DNA of 64,000 nucleotides from Boswellia sacra (lineage: Eukaryota > Streptophyta > Magnoliopsida > Sapindales > Burseraceae), in contig SNVD02002385.1 in NCBI GenBank assembly GCA_013180625.2, positions 1 to 64,000 on the forward strand. The letters run 5' to 3'. The notes below the pieces were generated by a model that had not been told where the DNA came from, made no database searches, and saw only the letters and a program-made list of their open reading frames with translations. The position numbers were made by a program, and so were the translations under genes. Shown in pieces: positions 8,264 through 20,100 of the stretch. Positions within the stretch are counted from its first letter, which is position 1. Each line of letters begins with the position of its first letter.

Positions 8264-9177
8264 TGATAAGTGTTTATTTATGTATTGCTTTCATATCAAT
8301 TCGTCTATGTTTCTTTGCTATATTCCTTGGTATTTTTATGTTTTTGTGTGGTTTTGGATGTTTGTAGAAGTTTTGGAGCAACTTGCAAAAAAATGGAGTA
8401 AAACCCTTCATTTTCACCTCTGCTAGTCAACCATCTTCTCGGTTTTTGTGAGTTGATTGTGCAAGAAGTTGTTATCCAATTCTCTAATTGAAGTTGCTTG
8501 TATTTTCCCATATATAATGCTTATGATTGCTTGCTGATTGTATTTGGAATGGCCAACTGAATATAATCTGGTTGTTGTCTATTGCTAGAGTAGAAATCTT
8601 GATCCGTAATTGTCTTGAATTTCTAATCCTTAGTAGCAAAATTGTGATCAGAGATTGCAATTGGAGAATACAACCTAAGTTAAATAATCCGAGCTTGTGT
8701 GTTTATTGCTTAGATCAACCTATCTTTCTTATCGTAATGCATCCATTGAATTAAATTTAGAGAGCTTGTTCTAGGTTGTTTAATGGATAGAGATTAAATA
8801 AAGAGCCTGTTTTATTTAACAACAAAGTAAGGAAAGATTGGGATAACAGAGCTTGTTGTTATCTACTGTTGATAATTTCAATGGTGTAATTGGATGACAA
8901 TTCTATGATTAATTCGCAAATCCATATCTTGTGGCAGAGAAGGATCCCTTAACCAAGTTTTTCTCATTGATTTTTCACTCAAATTAACTTTCTATTTTGT
9001 TATTCTTCATTTGTATTCTTAGTTCATTTAGTTAATCATTCAACAAAACCCCCTTATTTAGTTTATTTTTGCTGGAAAATAACAAATTCAATTAGAATCA
9101 ATCCTTGTGGGAACGATATCTTACTCATCACTTTATTACTTGTGCGACTAGTATACTTGCTAGTTTCGAACGCATCA
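8264..9177 (+). repeat. 3' LTR of the Athila-type element, internally deleted (914 bp)
   Basis: Matches 552-1976 from TGATAAG to GCATCA, but jumps near 8441 from CTTCTCGG straight to TTTTTGTGAGTTG. It therefore lacks about 500 bp that include the TATA box at 945 and the transcription start region. The rest aligns closely. Confidence 0.9.
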
Positions 9178-9189
9178 AATATATTGTCT

Positions 9190-10592
9190 GAAGGATATTA
9201 TGTTTGATGGTCAGGAGTCATTGGGTGTTAATATCACATACAACAAAGCATAGAGGGCAAAAGAGGCAACTTTGTAAGAACTTCACGGATCTCATGAGAA
9301 ATCATTCATACTACTCCCCCAGTATATGTACATGATTCAGAAAGCAAACCCGGGGACCAAAATGACTTTAGAAACTTCTGACAAGAACAATTTGAGATAC
9401 TTTCTCATGAGTATGGGGGCCTCTATTACCGGATTTGCATAATCAATTAGGTCAGTGATCGCAGTTGATAGATCTTTTCTAAAAGGGAAATATAGAGGTA
9501 CAATGTTTTTGGCTTCTTGTATGGATGGAAATAAACAAATATACCCATTGGCATTTGGAGTTGACCATTCTGAAAATGATGACTTATGGAACTGATTCAT
9601 GAGACAGTTGCGTGGTCATGTAGTACGAAATGTCCGAGATCTTGTTTTCATTTTTGACCATCATCGTAGCATTGAACGAGCTGTTGCAAAAGTTTTTCCT
9701 CGTGTATTGCATGGATTGTGCACTCATCATCTGAAGGGTAACTTGAAGGCCATGTTCAAGGACAAGACTTTGTTGGATATATACTCCCGAGCTGTAAGGA
9801 CATATCACTGTGTTGATTTCAACTATCATATGTGGGAAATTGAATTGTATATGCCTGCAACAACAATTTATCTTCAAGAGATTGGAGTCGATAAATGAGC
9901 ACGTTCACAGTTTCATAATCAACGGTATAACATCATGACAACAAATATTGTTGAGTCGATGAACAGCTGCTTGTGACATGTGCGATTCCTTTCGGTTACA
10001 TTATTAGCAGATTATTACTGGGCGAACTTGCAGTAATGGTTCTACGAGCATCGAGAGTTTTTTGCTAACTTAGAATTACATCTCTCGTTGTGGGCTAACA
10101 AGTTGATGGAGGAGCGTTTAAAGAAGGGCGAATGTATAAGAGTTACTAGTATCTCTCTTATTATGTATGAGATGAGAGGCAACAACCATGTCAATGTCAT
10201 TGACATGCACGTTCAGCGTGTTTGATCCTGACCAGCTTTCGTGTGCACATGTATTAGCTATTTGCAAATGTGTGAACCTACTAACATGCCATGATTATTG
10301 TGCCCATTAGTATACAACTGAAACATTACTACATGCATATGCTCTGCCAATTGTTCCTATTGGAGTTAGTGAGAATTGGATGGTTCCTAAGGAAATATGC
10401 AGCAGAGTGGTTCTACCTCCAGTCATAAGGAGACCAGTTGGTTGTCCTCAGAGGAAACGAATCCCTTCCGTCAGTGAGTCTAGTTCGTCTCAAAATTGCG
10501 GACGTTGTGAAAATTTGGAGCACAATCGTCAGACTTGTCGAAACCTAGTTCCACTTGATGTTGTTGCTGGGGTGCATCGGGACAGGGGATGA
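9190..10592 (+). pseudogene. mudrA-type MULE transposase
   Basis: Broken by stops and shifts, but long parts are readable: VIAVDRSFLKGKYRGTMF (first catalytic Asp), DGNKQIYPLAFGVDHSEND, LVFIFDHHRSIERAV (second Asp), FPRVLHGLCTHHLKGNLK, then NIMTTNIVESMNS, a decayed SWIM-type zinc finger region, AYA...VLPP repeat-like tail and a C-terminal zinc knuckle CGRCENLEHNRQTC near 10498-10540. This is the domain order of plant MULE transposases. The protein would cut and rejoin DNA at MULE ends in the nucleus. In-frame stops include TGG to TGA in the LWNWF-like motif near 9594. The start lies left of 9190 and is cut off by the LTR at 9177. Confidence 0.85.
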
Positions 10593-11019
10593 TGTCTGCC
10601 AAATGTACGGAACGAGTATTTTTCTCTATGTAATATTTTTTGTTTGCTCTATGTGATTTAGTGTATTTATATTATTGCATCAGATGCTAGTTCAAATGAC
10701 TAAACTTTTATTTATGTGCTTTTGTCAATGTATAAAACATTCATGTATAAGACATTCATTTATGTGCTTTGTCAATCTATAAAACATTCATGTATGAAAC
10801 ACGAATTTATGTGCTTTCTCAATGTATAAAATATTCATGTATGAAAAGTTTCTAACAACATACACATATGTACCAATACATCTGAAAAAAAATATATTTA
10901 CATTTTTTCATACTGACCTTTTCACTTGACTATACAAGTAATACCCCTATACATGAAAAAAATATGCTAGTATACAAAATATGTAACTATACAAAAATGT
11001 GTAAATATACAAAAGTGTG
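10593..11019. other. AT-rich spacer between convergent MULE genes
   Basis: No ORF. Holds the tandem repeat at 10711-10853 and AT-rich sequence with many short TATACAAAA-like phrases. It probably contains the 3' ends of both converging transcription units. Confidence 0.5.
10711..10853. repeat. Three-copy ~48-bp tandem repeat
   Basis: Units starting TTTATGTGCTTT at 10711, 10759 and 10806, each with TCAATGTATAAAACATTCAT or a close variant. Confidence 0.85.
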
Positions 11020-14000
11020 TCACCACAAAAAAGTGTAACATGTAACAAAAAATGATGGGACAATACATCTACCATGCATGACACAATTATGATAGATTCG
11101 TGCTGGCTGTAGCTCAACATTCGCTGACACAACATCGGCAGACCCTATGGTGGCCGAGACGGCCTCCTTCGCTTGTGGAAGAACGCGATAGGCCCAAAGC
11201 TGTAATGCCATTCTTCGTCGTAGTGGATTGTCCATGAATGCCTTAATGTCTGCCCATGGAACGCACCCTGTTATGAACTTTATGAACTTCAAACAATATA
11301 CGCCGCATGCTCGTCCCCAGCCTCCTATTGTGATACCTCGGACGAATCCTCGACGCGCTCAATGTTATAAGGGGTTGCGGGGTAGTCAGGAAGACCATAA
11401 ACCTCTATTGTCACCATACATGGTATCATCTCTATCAGGCATCAGACTGTATCTCTCATTGTGTCGATGGAATTGTACGCAACATATGAGTCATATATGA
11501 CTATCACACGGCAATTCAAATCCACCTCGGCTGCCACCTAATATTCGCTCCCGACGTTAACAGGGACATAGAGCTGAAAAGAAAATTGACAACATGGAAA
11601 TCAATGACAACATTTTGATTAAAACAGCACATATTAACACATTGAATATAAATGGACTCACCCTGTCCATATCGACCCATGGTCGTCCAACAAGGGGCAT
11701 CTCCCCAAGGAGAAACTGGATAATATCTTACTCATTCACCCAATCAATATTATCTAGTCTGTCCGAGAATTGTATCTACAACGATTAAACTTTTAACTGC
11801 AATTTCATGAGTACAGTTAGCTAACTCTTGAACAGGCACAATAATGGAATCACAAATAAACTATAATTTCATATGTTTTGCAAATAGCTACCCAGAAAGT
11901 TGTTTCTAGGAAAATAGACCTCTGGACGACACCTGCGCCCATATCGCGAGCTCTACAGCGTAACATCCATAAGTAGCTGTCAATATGCTGCATATAGTAA
12001 TAGTTATCAATAAATATTGTAATAGTATATTGTTCAAGAGGAGAAGACAAGGAATGAAACAAACCTCATATGCAAGCCACTCGGATAACGTGGTCAATGT
12101 GACGAAGAACTCACGCCCAGTTACGTAGACGCCCAAGTCAACATCACCCGATGCCTCACTCATCCATATATTGAAGCTAAGGCAATTAGCATCTGGTGTG
12201 GGGGCATATGGGTCAAATAGTGAAACCTGAGTCCACAGGACACCAGATACATTGTCTGCATCCTATGTCACAGCCTCCCAACACTGTAAAGTAGGCTCCT
12301 TCACGGGCTGAAGAACTGGACCCTCTGCAGGCTAAACAACCGGGTCCTCTGGTTGTACTTGTGGAATGTCAAAGGCTATCTCATGTGGCACGATCCTCAC
12401 TCTCTTTCTACCTGGTAGACTTACGAAGTGGCTCTGTTTATACTTTCCTAGAAATAGTCGTCGACCTCAAAGGGAAACGAAGCCCATGGGTGTAGCATTG
12501 ACGGTATGAACACTCATGTCCACAGGTTTTGGTTCTTTTGCCTCCTGACCATCATCGTCATTGCTCATACCATCATCAAAATTCTGTATTATAGGAAACC
12601 ATCACGACGGGTTAAACGATGTGACATCATTAAAATCATTAATTATTTTATTAACTTGTGCAACGTACTGTGGTAGCGTATCCAAAATGGCCACTCAGTA
12701 GCATAACAGCCCACACAAAAGTAATATCTCCTCCCACATATCCTTATTCTCTGCCCATAACATTATTGTCTCCTCCCGAAGTCCTACAAGCTCACGCAAA
12801 ACTGTGCTCTCGAACCCATCATGGAATAGATGCGCTTGTATATCATTATTCATAATCAACATGAGAAACCAACCAACTAGTAATGTAAACAAACAAGTAT
12901 GCGAATGTAAATTTTCATTATATACCTTCGAGCTCGAAGGGACATCACATATAGGAGGGGAAATGTCATGGTGGTGGTCCTGCGACTCGAAGGAGGAATC
13001 AAATTGCTTGCAGAACCATAGCTATCGAACGTGGTAGGTGTAGAATTGATAGGGGGACTAGTTGTGTCCATGACTATGCCCACATCAGGTCTGTTGATGG
13101 AACTATATCCAGCGGGATGAGTTCCTGATGGATGCCCATGACCATGACTCTCATATGCGGGAGGTGTAGGACTAACGGGGGAAGCTGGCGATGGAGACCG
13201 CATACGATCATCTGAAGGACTGGTTGTGTTGATGAATGGTCCACGTCATGTCTAATAGGGGAACTCTGACCAGGAGAAGGTGGGGCTGATGGATCCCCTA
13301 TGGGAAGTAGCTCAATCCTATCATCAGGTAGTGAAGGAGCATCCACAGATGCCGCTCATGCTACATGTACACCTCTCCGGATGCCAACTACTGCAGCAGC
13401 CTAATGTACCAATTAGTGGTCTGCTCTGCCTCAAATGGCTCCAAAACGGTGAGTGGATGAGCTTGCATCATCAAATAAGCCATCAAATTAAACAGTGATT
13501 TGATGTGACCGATAACAGGAAAAACACTCAGTGGAACCTGACATACCCTCCTCCTAACCAATATGACATCACGTTTGACATTGTCTTCTAACGGGGTTTT
13601 TTGTGTCTCCCACTTTAACAAGTGTAGTATCCTCTCCGCAAACACCTCGTTCGCTCACCCATATATTGCGCCATTATACGGCATAGCCTCGTATAACCAA
13701 ACCTTAATAACATAAGGGTCTTTTAGTGATAATAGGTATTTCAAAATGTAATCCAAAGAAACTAATAAACACGTCCAACATTTGTTATTTAGTATGTACC
13801 TGAATAGCGTAGGGGCACCCTTATAAGTTATATGTCTCGGAATGCTTCCCTTTCCCTATCATCTTCTTCTTCTTTGCTTTCGCTTGTTTTTTATACTTTT
13901 CCAACCTCTCATCCAAAGCTTTTTTCATCCCTTTAAATGTCTTATCGTAAGACACCAAACCCTATGGATAATTGTTAAAACTATCTAATGTGTTGACAAA

Positions 14001-14670
14001 ATTCAACAATTTACGAGAGACATATCGGCATCGATCCCGTCCCATGAAAAATCGCTGAAGCACGTAATACAAGGTCAGCTTTACAACATCCTTGTTTGGC
14101 ATAGCTGACACATTTAATGCTCGAAGTCTCAAATAGAAATGCATTAGCTTTATATCCTAACCCCCAAAGTACATATCTAACAAATGGTACGAATTCAAGA
14201 TATTTGGTATTGGTGGCACAGGGGTAGCAAATTTCAAACCAGTCACCATACCAAACTCATGTGCAGAAAAACGAATCAGTCTTTCTGGAAAGAAGAAAAA
14301 AATAAGATGCCAATAATGGTAAGAAAAACAAAACTACAATGATCAAATGCTAAAAAATAAAATTAGTTAACTACATTGTAGTTCAAACACCATATTTTTA
14401 CTTTTAATAAGGAACCACATTTCTTCATCGTAACCCACTGTGTTAACCTCCTACTCAAGCATATTGTGCACCAACTGAGACGGAAAGGATAGCTCCTGAA
14501 TGTCTAGGAGAAACCCAAAATATGCATTACGAAACATGTTTTGTTGCCTTTCATTCAAGTTCACAAGAACCCATTCTATACAGTCCAAACTGGCTAAGTT
14601 TGTGATAATCGGATGGTAGTGCTTATCATACGGAGTCTTTAGTGTGAAGGAGAGTCCAATGTCAACCTAC
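11020..14670 (-). pseudogene. DUF1985 / Ulp1-like cysteine protease (peptidase C48), MULE-borne
   Basis: Read on the minus strand from about 14670: a first exon with TPYDKHYHPII, MFRNAYFGFLLDIQELSFPS and MWFLI; an intron near 14380-14285 ending CTTTCCAG; then EFGMVTGLKF, VVKLTLYYVLQRFFMGRDR and LDSFNNYP (DUF1985). A low-complexity Pro/Ser-rich part follows (about 13200-12900). The C-terminal Ulp1-like domain shows GREFFVTLTTLSEWL (about 12120-12080) and CGVYCLKFIKFITG with the catalytic-type Cys (about 11315-11270), ending QLWAYRVLPQ. Ulp1 proteases remove SUMO from proteins; the role of MULE-borne copies is unknown. Stops replace Trp (the NYPWG position near 13965) and others. It is a pseudogene converging on the transposase. 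Confidence 0.75.
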
Positions 14671-14739
14671 AAAAAAAATAGTACTTTATAGTTAAATGTG
14701 ATGAAAAAAGGCAAAAAAGAAGGCTAAAACAAGCAATCT

Positions 14740-15480
14740 GTCAAAACGCTTGACATAACTCGATGGAACATGACACGCTCGATAGAGCTCAAATAGAGAA
14801 GCCGATGCTCGATGAACTCCATCGGGTGTCCGAAGAAACTTATGCTGGATTCTTGGAATCGATATATGTGAGGTTAGACATTTGGCAATACGACTGTGCT
14901 GGATGTCAGCCTCGTTAAGTGTCAGATTCAGAATCTGACAAAGTATACTCTTCGGATTCGTCTCCCTGGCTTCGAGTCACGTTGCATTTTGTAACCGACA
15001 CTCGATGTAAGTGTTTTGACTTTCATCGATTGTTGATTTTACGTTAACCGATAAAGACATTCGAAGCCCATGAAACCTACTATTGATGCCATAATTACAT
15101 GTCGTCGAGTGTCGAAGAAATGGTTTTGGTGCACCAGATGTTGGTTTACATGAAACCAACACTCGATGAAAGTGAAAATAGGTTTGTCGATGAAATGTGT
15201 CAAGTTTCATCGGATGCATCAACTGACACTCGCCATCAAAGCATTTACATAAAAACGACACTCCATATTCCCAATTACATTGACGTCGAGTGTCAGGGAC
15301 ATGGTTTTGATACACCTAGATATCGATTTACATGAAACCAACACTCGATGTCTTCAAAAATACCCTGATGGCGAGTGTCAATTGATGCATCTGATGGGAA
15401 CCGACATGTTTTGTCAAGTGTCGAGCGAACACCGACACTCGCCATCATCTACATCGTAACAAAACTCGTCGGTTTCCACC
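14740..15480. repeat. Complex direct and inverted repeats built on a TCGAGTGTC motif
   Basis: The phrase TTTACATGAAACCAACACTC recurs near 15148 and 15329. A 30-base block containing GATGCATCAACTGACACTCG near 15210 returns in inverted form near 15370 with only two mismatches, so the DNA could fold into a long hairpin. TCGAGTGTC or its complement occurs many times. Probably a subterminal region of the MULE. Confidence 0.6.
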
Positions 15481-16076
15481 ATTTTTACACACATCCAATA
15501 AAAAAAGCATCCGAATCACACTCCATTTAGCCCACAAACATAGAATAAGTACAAAATACGATCGAAAACTCAAATCTCAAATTCAAAATCCCTAAATTTA
15601 GCCCAAATCCCTAATTAATTCAAATGTGTAAATTTCCTATATACATCTCTATTGCTTCGGGTTATGCCTAATCTAAATGTTATTTTCAACCTTTAAACCA
15701 TAAAGAAAACAAGCAAAAAATTAAAAAAAAAAACATGAGAAAGAAACTCATCCGAACCGAACAATCTCGATGTCTTGCTTCTCTCCTCGTTCCTCATGCT
15801 TCTATCGAGTTAGGTTCCTCATTCCTCTTGTTATATGTTCACGGTACTGCATTTTGGATGGTGTCGAGGGGTATTGGAAGCTCAATAACACACGGTTATG
15901 GAATAGGAAGAACTAAGTGGAGGGAAGAGGGAAATAAAGGGTGTTAGGAATAAATTGAATTCCTAAGAGCATTTTGGTCATTTCATGAAGAATGTGTCTA
16001 TGGCATCAAAAGTTAAAAGAATGTTTCTATATTTCTTTTCGAACCCCTAATTTTGTCTATTTTTTCAAATTTTCCA
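15481..16076. other. Right end region of the MULE
   Basis: AT-rich leader-like sequence with no supported gene. The last ~100 bases, read on the minus strand, start GGAAAATTTGAAAAAATAGA and resemble non-TIR MULE termini. The matching left end and 9-bp duplication could not be found. Confidence 0.45.
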
Positions 16077-16235
16077 TTTTGAATCTGGAGGCTATATCTC
16101 AATTTCTTTTATTACGTAAGAATGACGTTTAATCGTGCAAGCTATATTCAACGTAGCCTCTTAATAATAGTCCCATTTTTTATTTAAATAAGAGTAATTA
16201 AAAAAATTATTGCTACCAAATTATGAATGAAAAAT

Positions 16236-17108
16236 TGTTAATGTCAAATGTGACACCTTGACATGTGTCATATACGTGATTAATTTTAAACAAATTTATA
16301 ATTAAAACATTAGTTTATATTATTTCTTATTTTATTGTTTCTAAAAGTCTTTATTATGAAGTATTAGATTCATATTGAATATCTCTTATTAGATTAGGAT
16401 ATTATTATAGTGTCCTAGTTTACTGAGGAGTATATTTTATTAATATCCTAATTTACGTAAGAGTTTATTTATATTACTTCCTATTTTATTGATCATTATC
16501 CTATTCTTACCAATTTAGTTTGATTGAGATTCTACAAGATATTGATGAGAAGGGCAACCAAACTTTACACTATATATATGATGTTATTTCTATTAACTTA
16601 CATAGATATGTGTGTGTGCATCACATTTTCAAAAATTGAGAAGAGCTCTAACGCAAAATTGGAATGCATCTTTGATTATGTTTTATGAGAGTTTTATTCA
16701 TGTATGAGATATTGTGATCGTGCATAAATTTTGTTCATGTCTGTTTGAGTTAGTATTCACTCGAGAGAATTTGTGAGTTAAGTGTTTATAATTCAATGTC
16801 AGACATTGTTGTTATGTGTTACTTAACAGTGTGTTATTAAGTTGTCAGCAATAGAGAGTGGACAATGTAACTAGAGTTTAAGATCTTGTTGGGATTTTAT
16901 TTTATAAAGACTAGATCCATGTGTGAGAATGAGTTAGCACTATAAACGCACCTAAAGATTGTACAAACATGAAATTATTTAATTCCAGCTCTAAGTTATC
17001 CGTGGACTTAGGTTTTTATAACCGAACAACGTAAATCCTCTTGTGTCATTTTAGATTACAGTTTGCTATTATATAACGTATAACTAGTCCATACTTTTAG
17101 ATCTCACA
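16236..17108 (+). repeat. 5' LTR of S1 (873 bp)
   Basis: Begins TGTTAATGTCAAATGTGACA and ends ATCTCACA; pairs with 25268-26136. TATA-like TATATATA at 16571-16578. Confidence 0.88.
16571..16578 (+). promoter_or_regulatory. TATA box of the S1 5' LTR
   Basis: TATATATA follows TTTACAC; the same place in the S2 LTRs has TATATATA after TCAC (50489 and 59600), so position and motif are conserved between families. Confidence 0.6.
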
Positions 17109-17110
17109 AT

Positions 17111-17122
17111 TGGTACCAGAGT
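17111..17122 (+). other. Primer binding site of S1, initiator tRNA-Met type
   Basis: TGGTACCAGAGT two bases after the LTR; the usual plant copia site is TGGTATCAGAGC. Two differences, both transitions. Confidence 0.8.
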
Positions 17123-17169
17123 AGGTTCATTAACATACAAGCGAAGAAAGATCATGTTAATTTGAAGGT

Positions 17170-20100
17170 ATGGAGTTTATACGAAATCGAGGATCTGGAT
17201 CACAAACACTGATTCTTAATGAAGGTAATTATTCATTTTGGAAAGCGAGAATGATGATGTATATAAAATCTCTTGATGACAGGAGATGGACCAGTGTCTT
17301 AAGAGGTTAGACAACATTGACACAATTAAATGCATTTGGAGCTTCAGTACTTATAGCTAAGGAGGAATCAACTGATGAGGAATACAAGTGTTCTAGTTGG
17401 AATTCAAAGGCACTCAATGCGATTTTTGCAACTGTCAATCTTAACAACTTTGGTCAGATTTTAAGATAAAAATTAGCTAAAGAAGCTTGAGATATTATTG
17501 AGGTAAAACATGAAGGTACAACTTTTATTAAAAGATCTAAATTGATGAGATTGAATTCACAATTTGAGAATCTAATGATGCATGAGGATGAATCAAGATC
17601 TAATTTTTATTCAAAGTTGTGTCATATTACAAATTATGCATATATGCTTGGTAGAACTTTTACAGATGCAAAAATTGTTAGTAAAATCATTAAGTCTATT
17701 CCTAATAAATTTCAACCAAAGATCTCTGCCATTGAAGAAGTAAAGAACACTGATGAGATGAGGGTTGATGAACTTGTTGGCATTCTTCATAATTTTAAGA
17801 TTAATCGTAACACTAGGAAGCAAAAAGGTAAAAGCATTGCATTCATTGTTAAGACTAAAAAACCTGATGATAAAGGTAATGATGAGTTTGATGAAATTGA
17901 TTCATAACAGATTGCTTTTCTAACAAAAAATTATGTTAAGTTCATGAAAAAGAATTTTAGGAAAAAAATCAATGAAAGGTGTCAAGCTCAAGTGATGACA
18001 AATTCAGAAAATTCATCAAGGAGAACGACAAGAAGAGTCCAAAACAACCTGATAGGAAATGGCAGATTCAATGCTATGAGTATTCTGGTTATGGGCATAT
18101 TCAATTTGAATGTACTAATCTCAAAAAAAAGAAGAACAAAGGAATGTCAGCTACATGGAGTAATGATTCAAAGACTAATTTAGATGATCAAGAATGCATT
18201 AGCAACTTTGTGGTATTCACAACATCTGCAACTAATAAAGGAAAAGCTGTTATGTCTAGTACAACAAAACAATGCAGAACTGATATGAACATTCAGATGC
18301 AGAAAATGATCCTAAATATTATGAAGAGTTCACAGAAACCTACAATGCACTTTATATTGAATGGCTGAATCAGAAAGAGGAAATTAGAACTTTGGAGAAG
18401 GAAAATGAAGTGCTGAAATGTGAAAAAGCCTTTGTTGAAAACTGCACCAGTGAACTAGAGTCTGCATTGAAAGACAAAATAGACCATGTTTAGAAAATTA
18501 GCAGAACTAGTTGAAAGCAGAAGATTTGTTTATCAACATAGAACTAGGTCTACAAAACTTGATCAACTTTTGAGCCTTGGGAGAAACAGTTCTAACAAAC
18601 ATGGCTTGGGTTACTCAGAAGGTAACATTGCATCTTTATCAAATATTATGTTTGTAAAAGCCTCAACATCAGGTAACATTTCTAAACCTAACTCAAAAAA
18701 GTCAAGCCCTAGCTTAAAAAGTAATGATGTTTTATGTCTCCTTTGAGTTCTTTTAATTCTAGTCCTGAAAAGGGAAGACTATTTGTTCCACCATGTTATT
18801 TTTGTGGTGTCAAAGGGCATATTAGACCTAGATGTTAAATTGTTGAATCTTTTGTATGAAAGATCAAAATAGTTCAAGCAATTACCTAAGACACGACAGC
18901 AGCAGATTAAGAAAAATAGAACAACCTGCAATGTTGCTCTTACTACACTTAATGATACTAATGACATGTGGTATTTTGATAGTGGCTACTCCAGGCATAT
19001 GACTGAAAATAGAAATTTTTTGAAAAATCTCGAGTCATGCGGGGAAGGAAATGTCACATTTAAAGATGGTGCAAAGAGCAAGGTGATTGGTAAGGGCACT
19101 TTAAATGTGAAAGGCTTACCTAAATTTCAAAATGTTTTGCTTGTTGATGGATTGAAAGCTAATTTGATTAGCATTAGTCAGATATACGATGACAGGTATG
19201 TTGTTAACTTTACTCATAATAAATACATTATTTTAGATGGTGTAGGAAAATGCATTTTAGAAGGAAATAGATCTTCGGATAATTGTTGCTTGGTAACAAA
19301 TGCATTTCATGCTAGGATATCAGATTTGGAATTATGACATCAAAAGTTAGGACATCTAAACTATAAAGACTTGGTTAAACTAACTAAGTTGGGTGCTGTT
19401 AGAGGTGTTCCTAAACTTAATGATAAATCTGATGGGATATTTGGACCATGTCAATTAGGAAAACAAATTAGAGGGTCACATAAGTCTATATGACATCTTC
19501 GCACATCTAAAATACTTGATTTGTTTCACATGGATCTTATGGGTCCTATACAGATTGAAAGCAATTCTGTTAAAAGATATGTATTGTTGTGTCGATGATT
19601 TCTTTAGATACACTTGGATTAATTTTATTAGAGAAAAGTTTGACACATTTGAAGCTTTCAGGAATCTTTGTGTTAAGCTTGAAAATGAGCAAAACAGGAA
19701 CATTGGCAGGATAGTAAGGATAAGGAGTGACCATGGCAAGGAGTTTGAAAATGTCAGCTATGCTGATTTCTGTAAATACCATGAAATTACACATGATTTT
19801 TGAGCCCCTAAAACATCTGAACAAAATGGTGTTGTCGAGAGAAAGAATATGACACTTCAAGAGATTGCTAGAGTGATGCTTAATACCAAAAAGTTGACCA
19901 GAAGGCTATAGGTTAAAGTAATAAGCACTGCTTGTTATATTTCAAATAAAGTTTTTCTGAGACCTAGCACTAACCAAACTGCTTAGGAAATTTAAAAGGA
20001 AGAAAACCTAACTTGAAGTATTTTCATGTTTTTGGATGTAAGTGTTACATCTTAAACGACAAAGAGCAAGTAGGTAAATTCGATCCTAAAAGCGATGAAT

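Larger units (their letters stand above)
552..9177 (+). mobile_element. Athila-type Ty3/gypsy LTR retrotransposon, pol-less, carrying a foreign cassette
   Basis: Long direct repeats with TG...CA ends flank an internal region with a tRNA-Asp-type primer site at 1983 and a purine tract at 8252. The internal ORF (2090-3775) has the Athila-style gag tail and an aspartic protease-like segment. Reverse transcriptase, RNase H and integrase are missing. Only the first ~80 codons after the protease remain, followed by the usual post-pol noncoding motif at 4042-4080. A cassette (4378-6300) with a cysteine-rich viral-like ORF and a LOG-like ORF sits before the 3' untranslated part. No 5-bp target duplication is seen: GCTCC lies before and AATAT after. 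The element must have relied on enzymes supplied in trans. Confidence 0.85.
9178..16076. mobile_element. Decayed Mutator-like element (MULE) carrying a ULP-type protease gene
   Basis: A mudrA-type transposase remnant on the plus strand (about 9190-10592) and a DUF1985/Ulp1-like gene on the minus strand (about 14670-11020) face each other. The sequence near 16030-16076, with repeated A/T tracts around GACAAAATTAGGGGTTCG on the minus strand, looks like the end of non-TIR MULEs. The left end is not found because the Athila 3' LTR adjoins the transposase remnant. The gene pair is that of Kaonashi-type MULEs known from Arabidopsis and melon. Exact ends are uncertain. Confidence 0.7.

Noticed and set aside
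14740..15480. Common origin of the MULE TCGAGTGTC repeats and the S2 LTR TGTCGAG array
   Set aside because: Only the 7-9 base word is shared; surrounding bases and spacing differ, so chance or convergence is as likely.
16077..16235. A gene or regulatory RNA between the MULE end and S1
   Set aside because: Only about 160 AT-rich bases with no ORF or structured motif.
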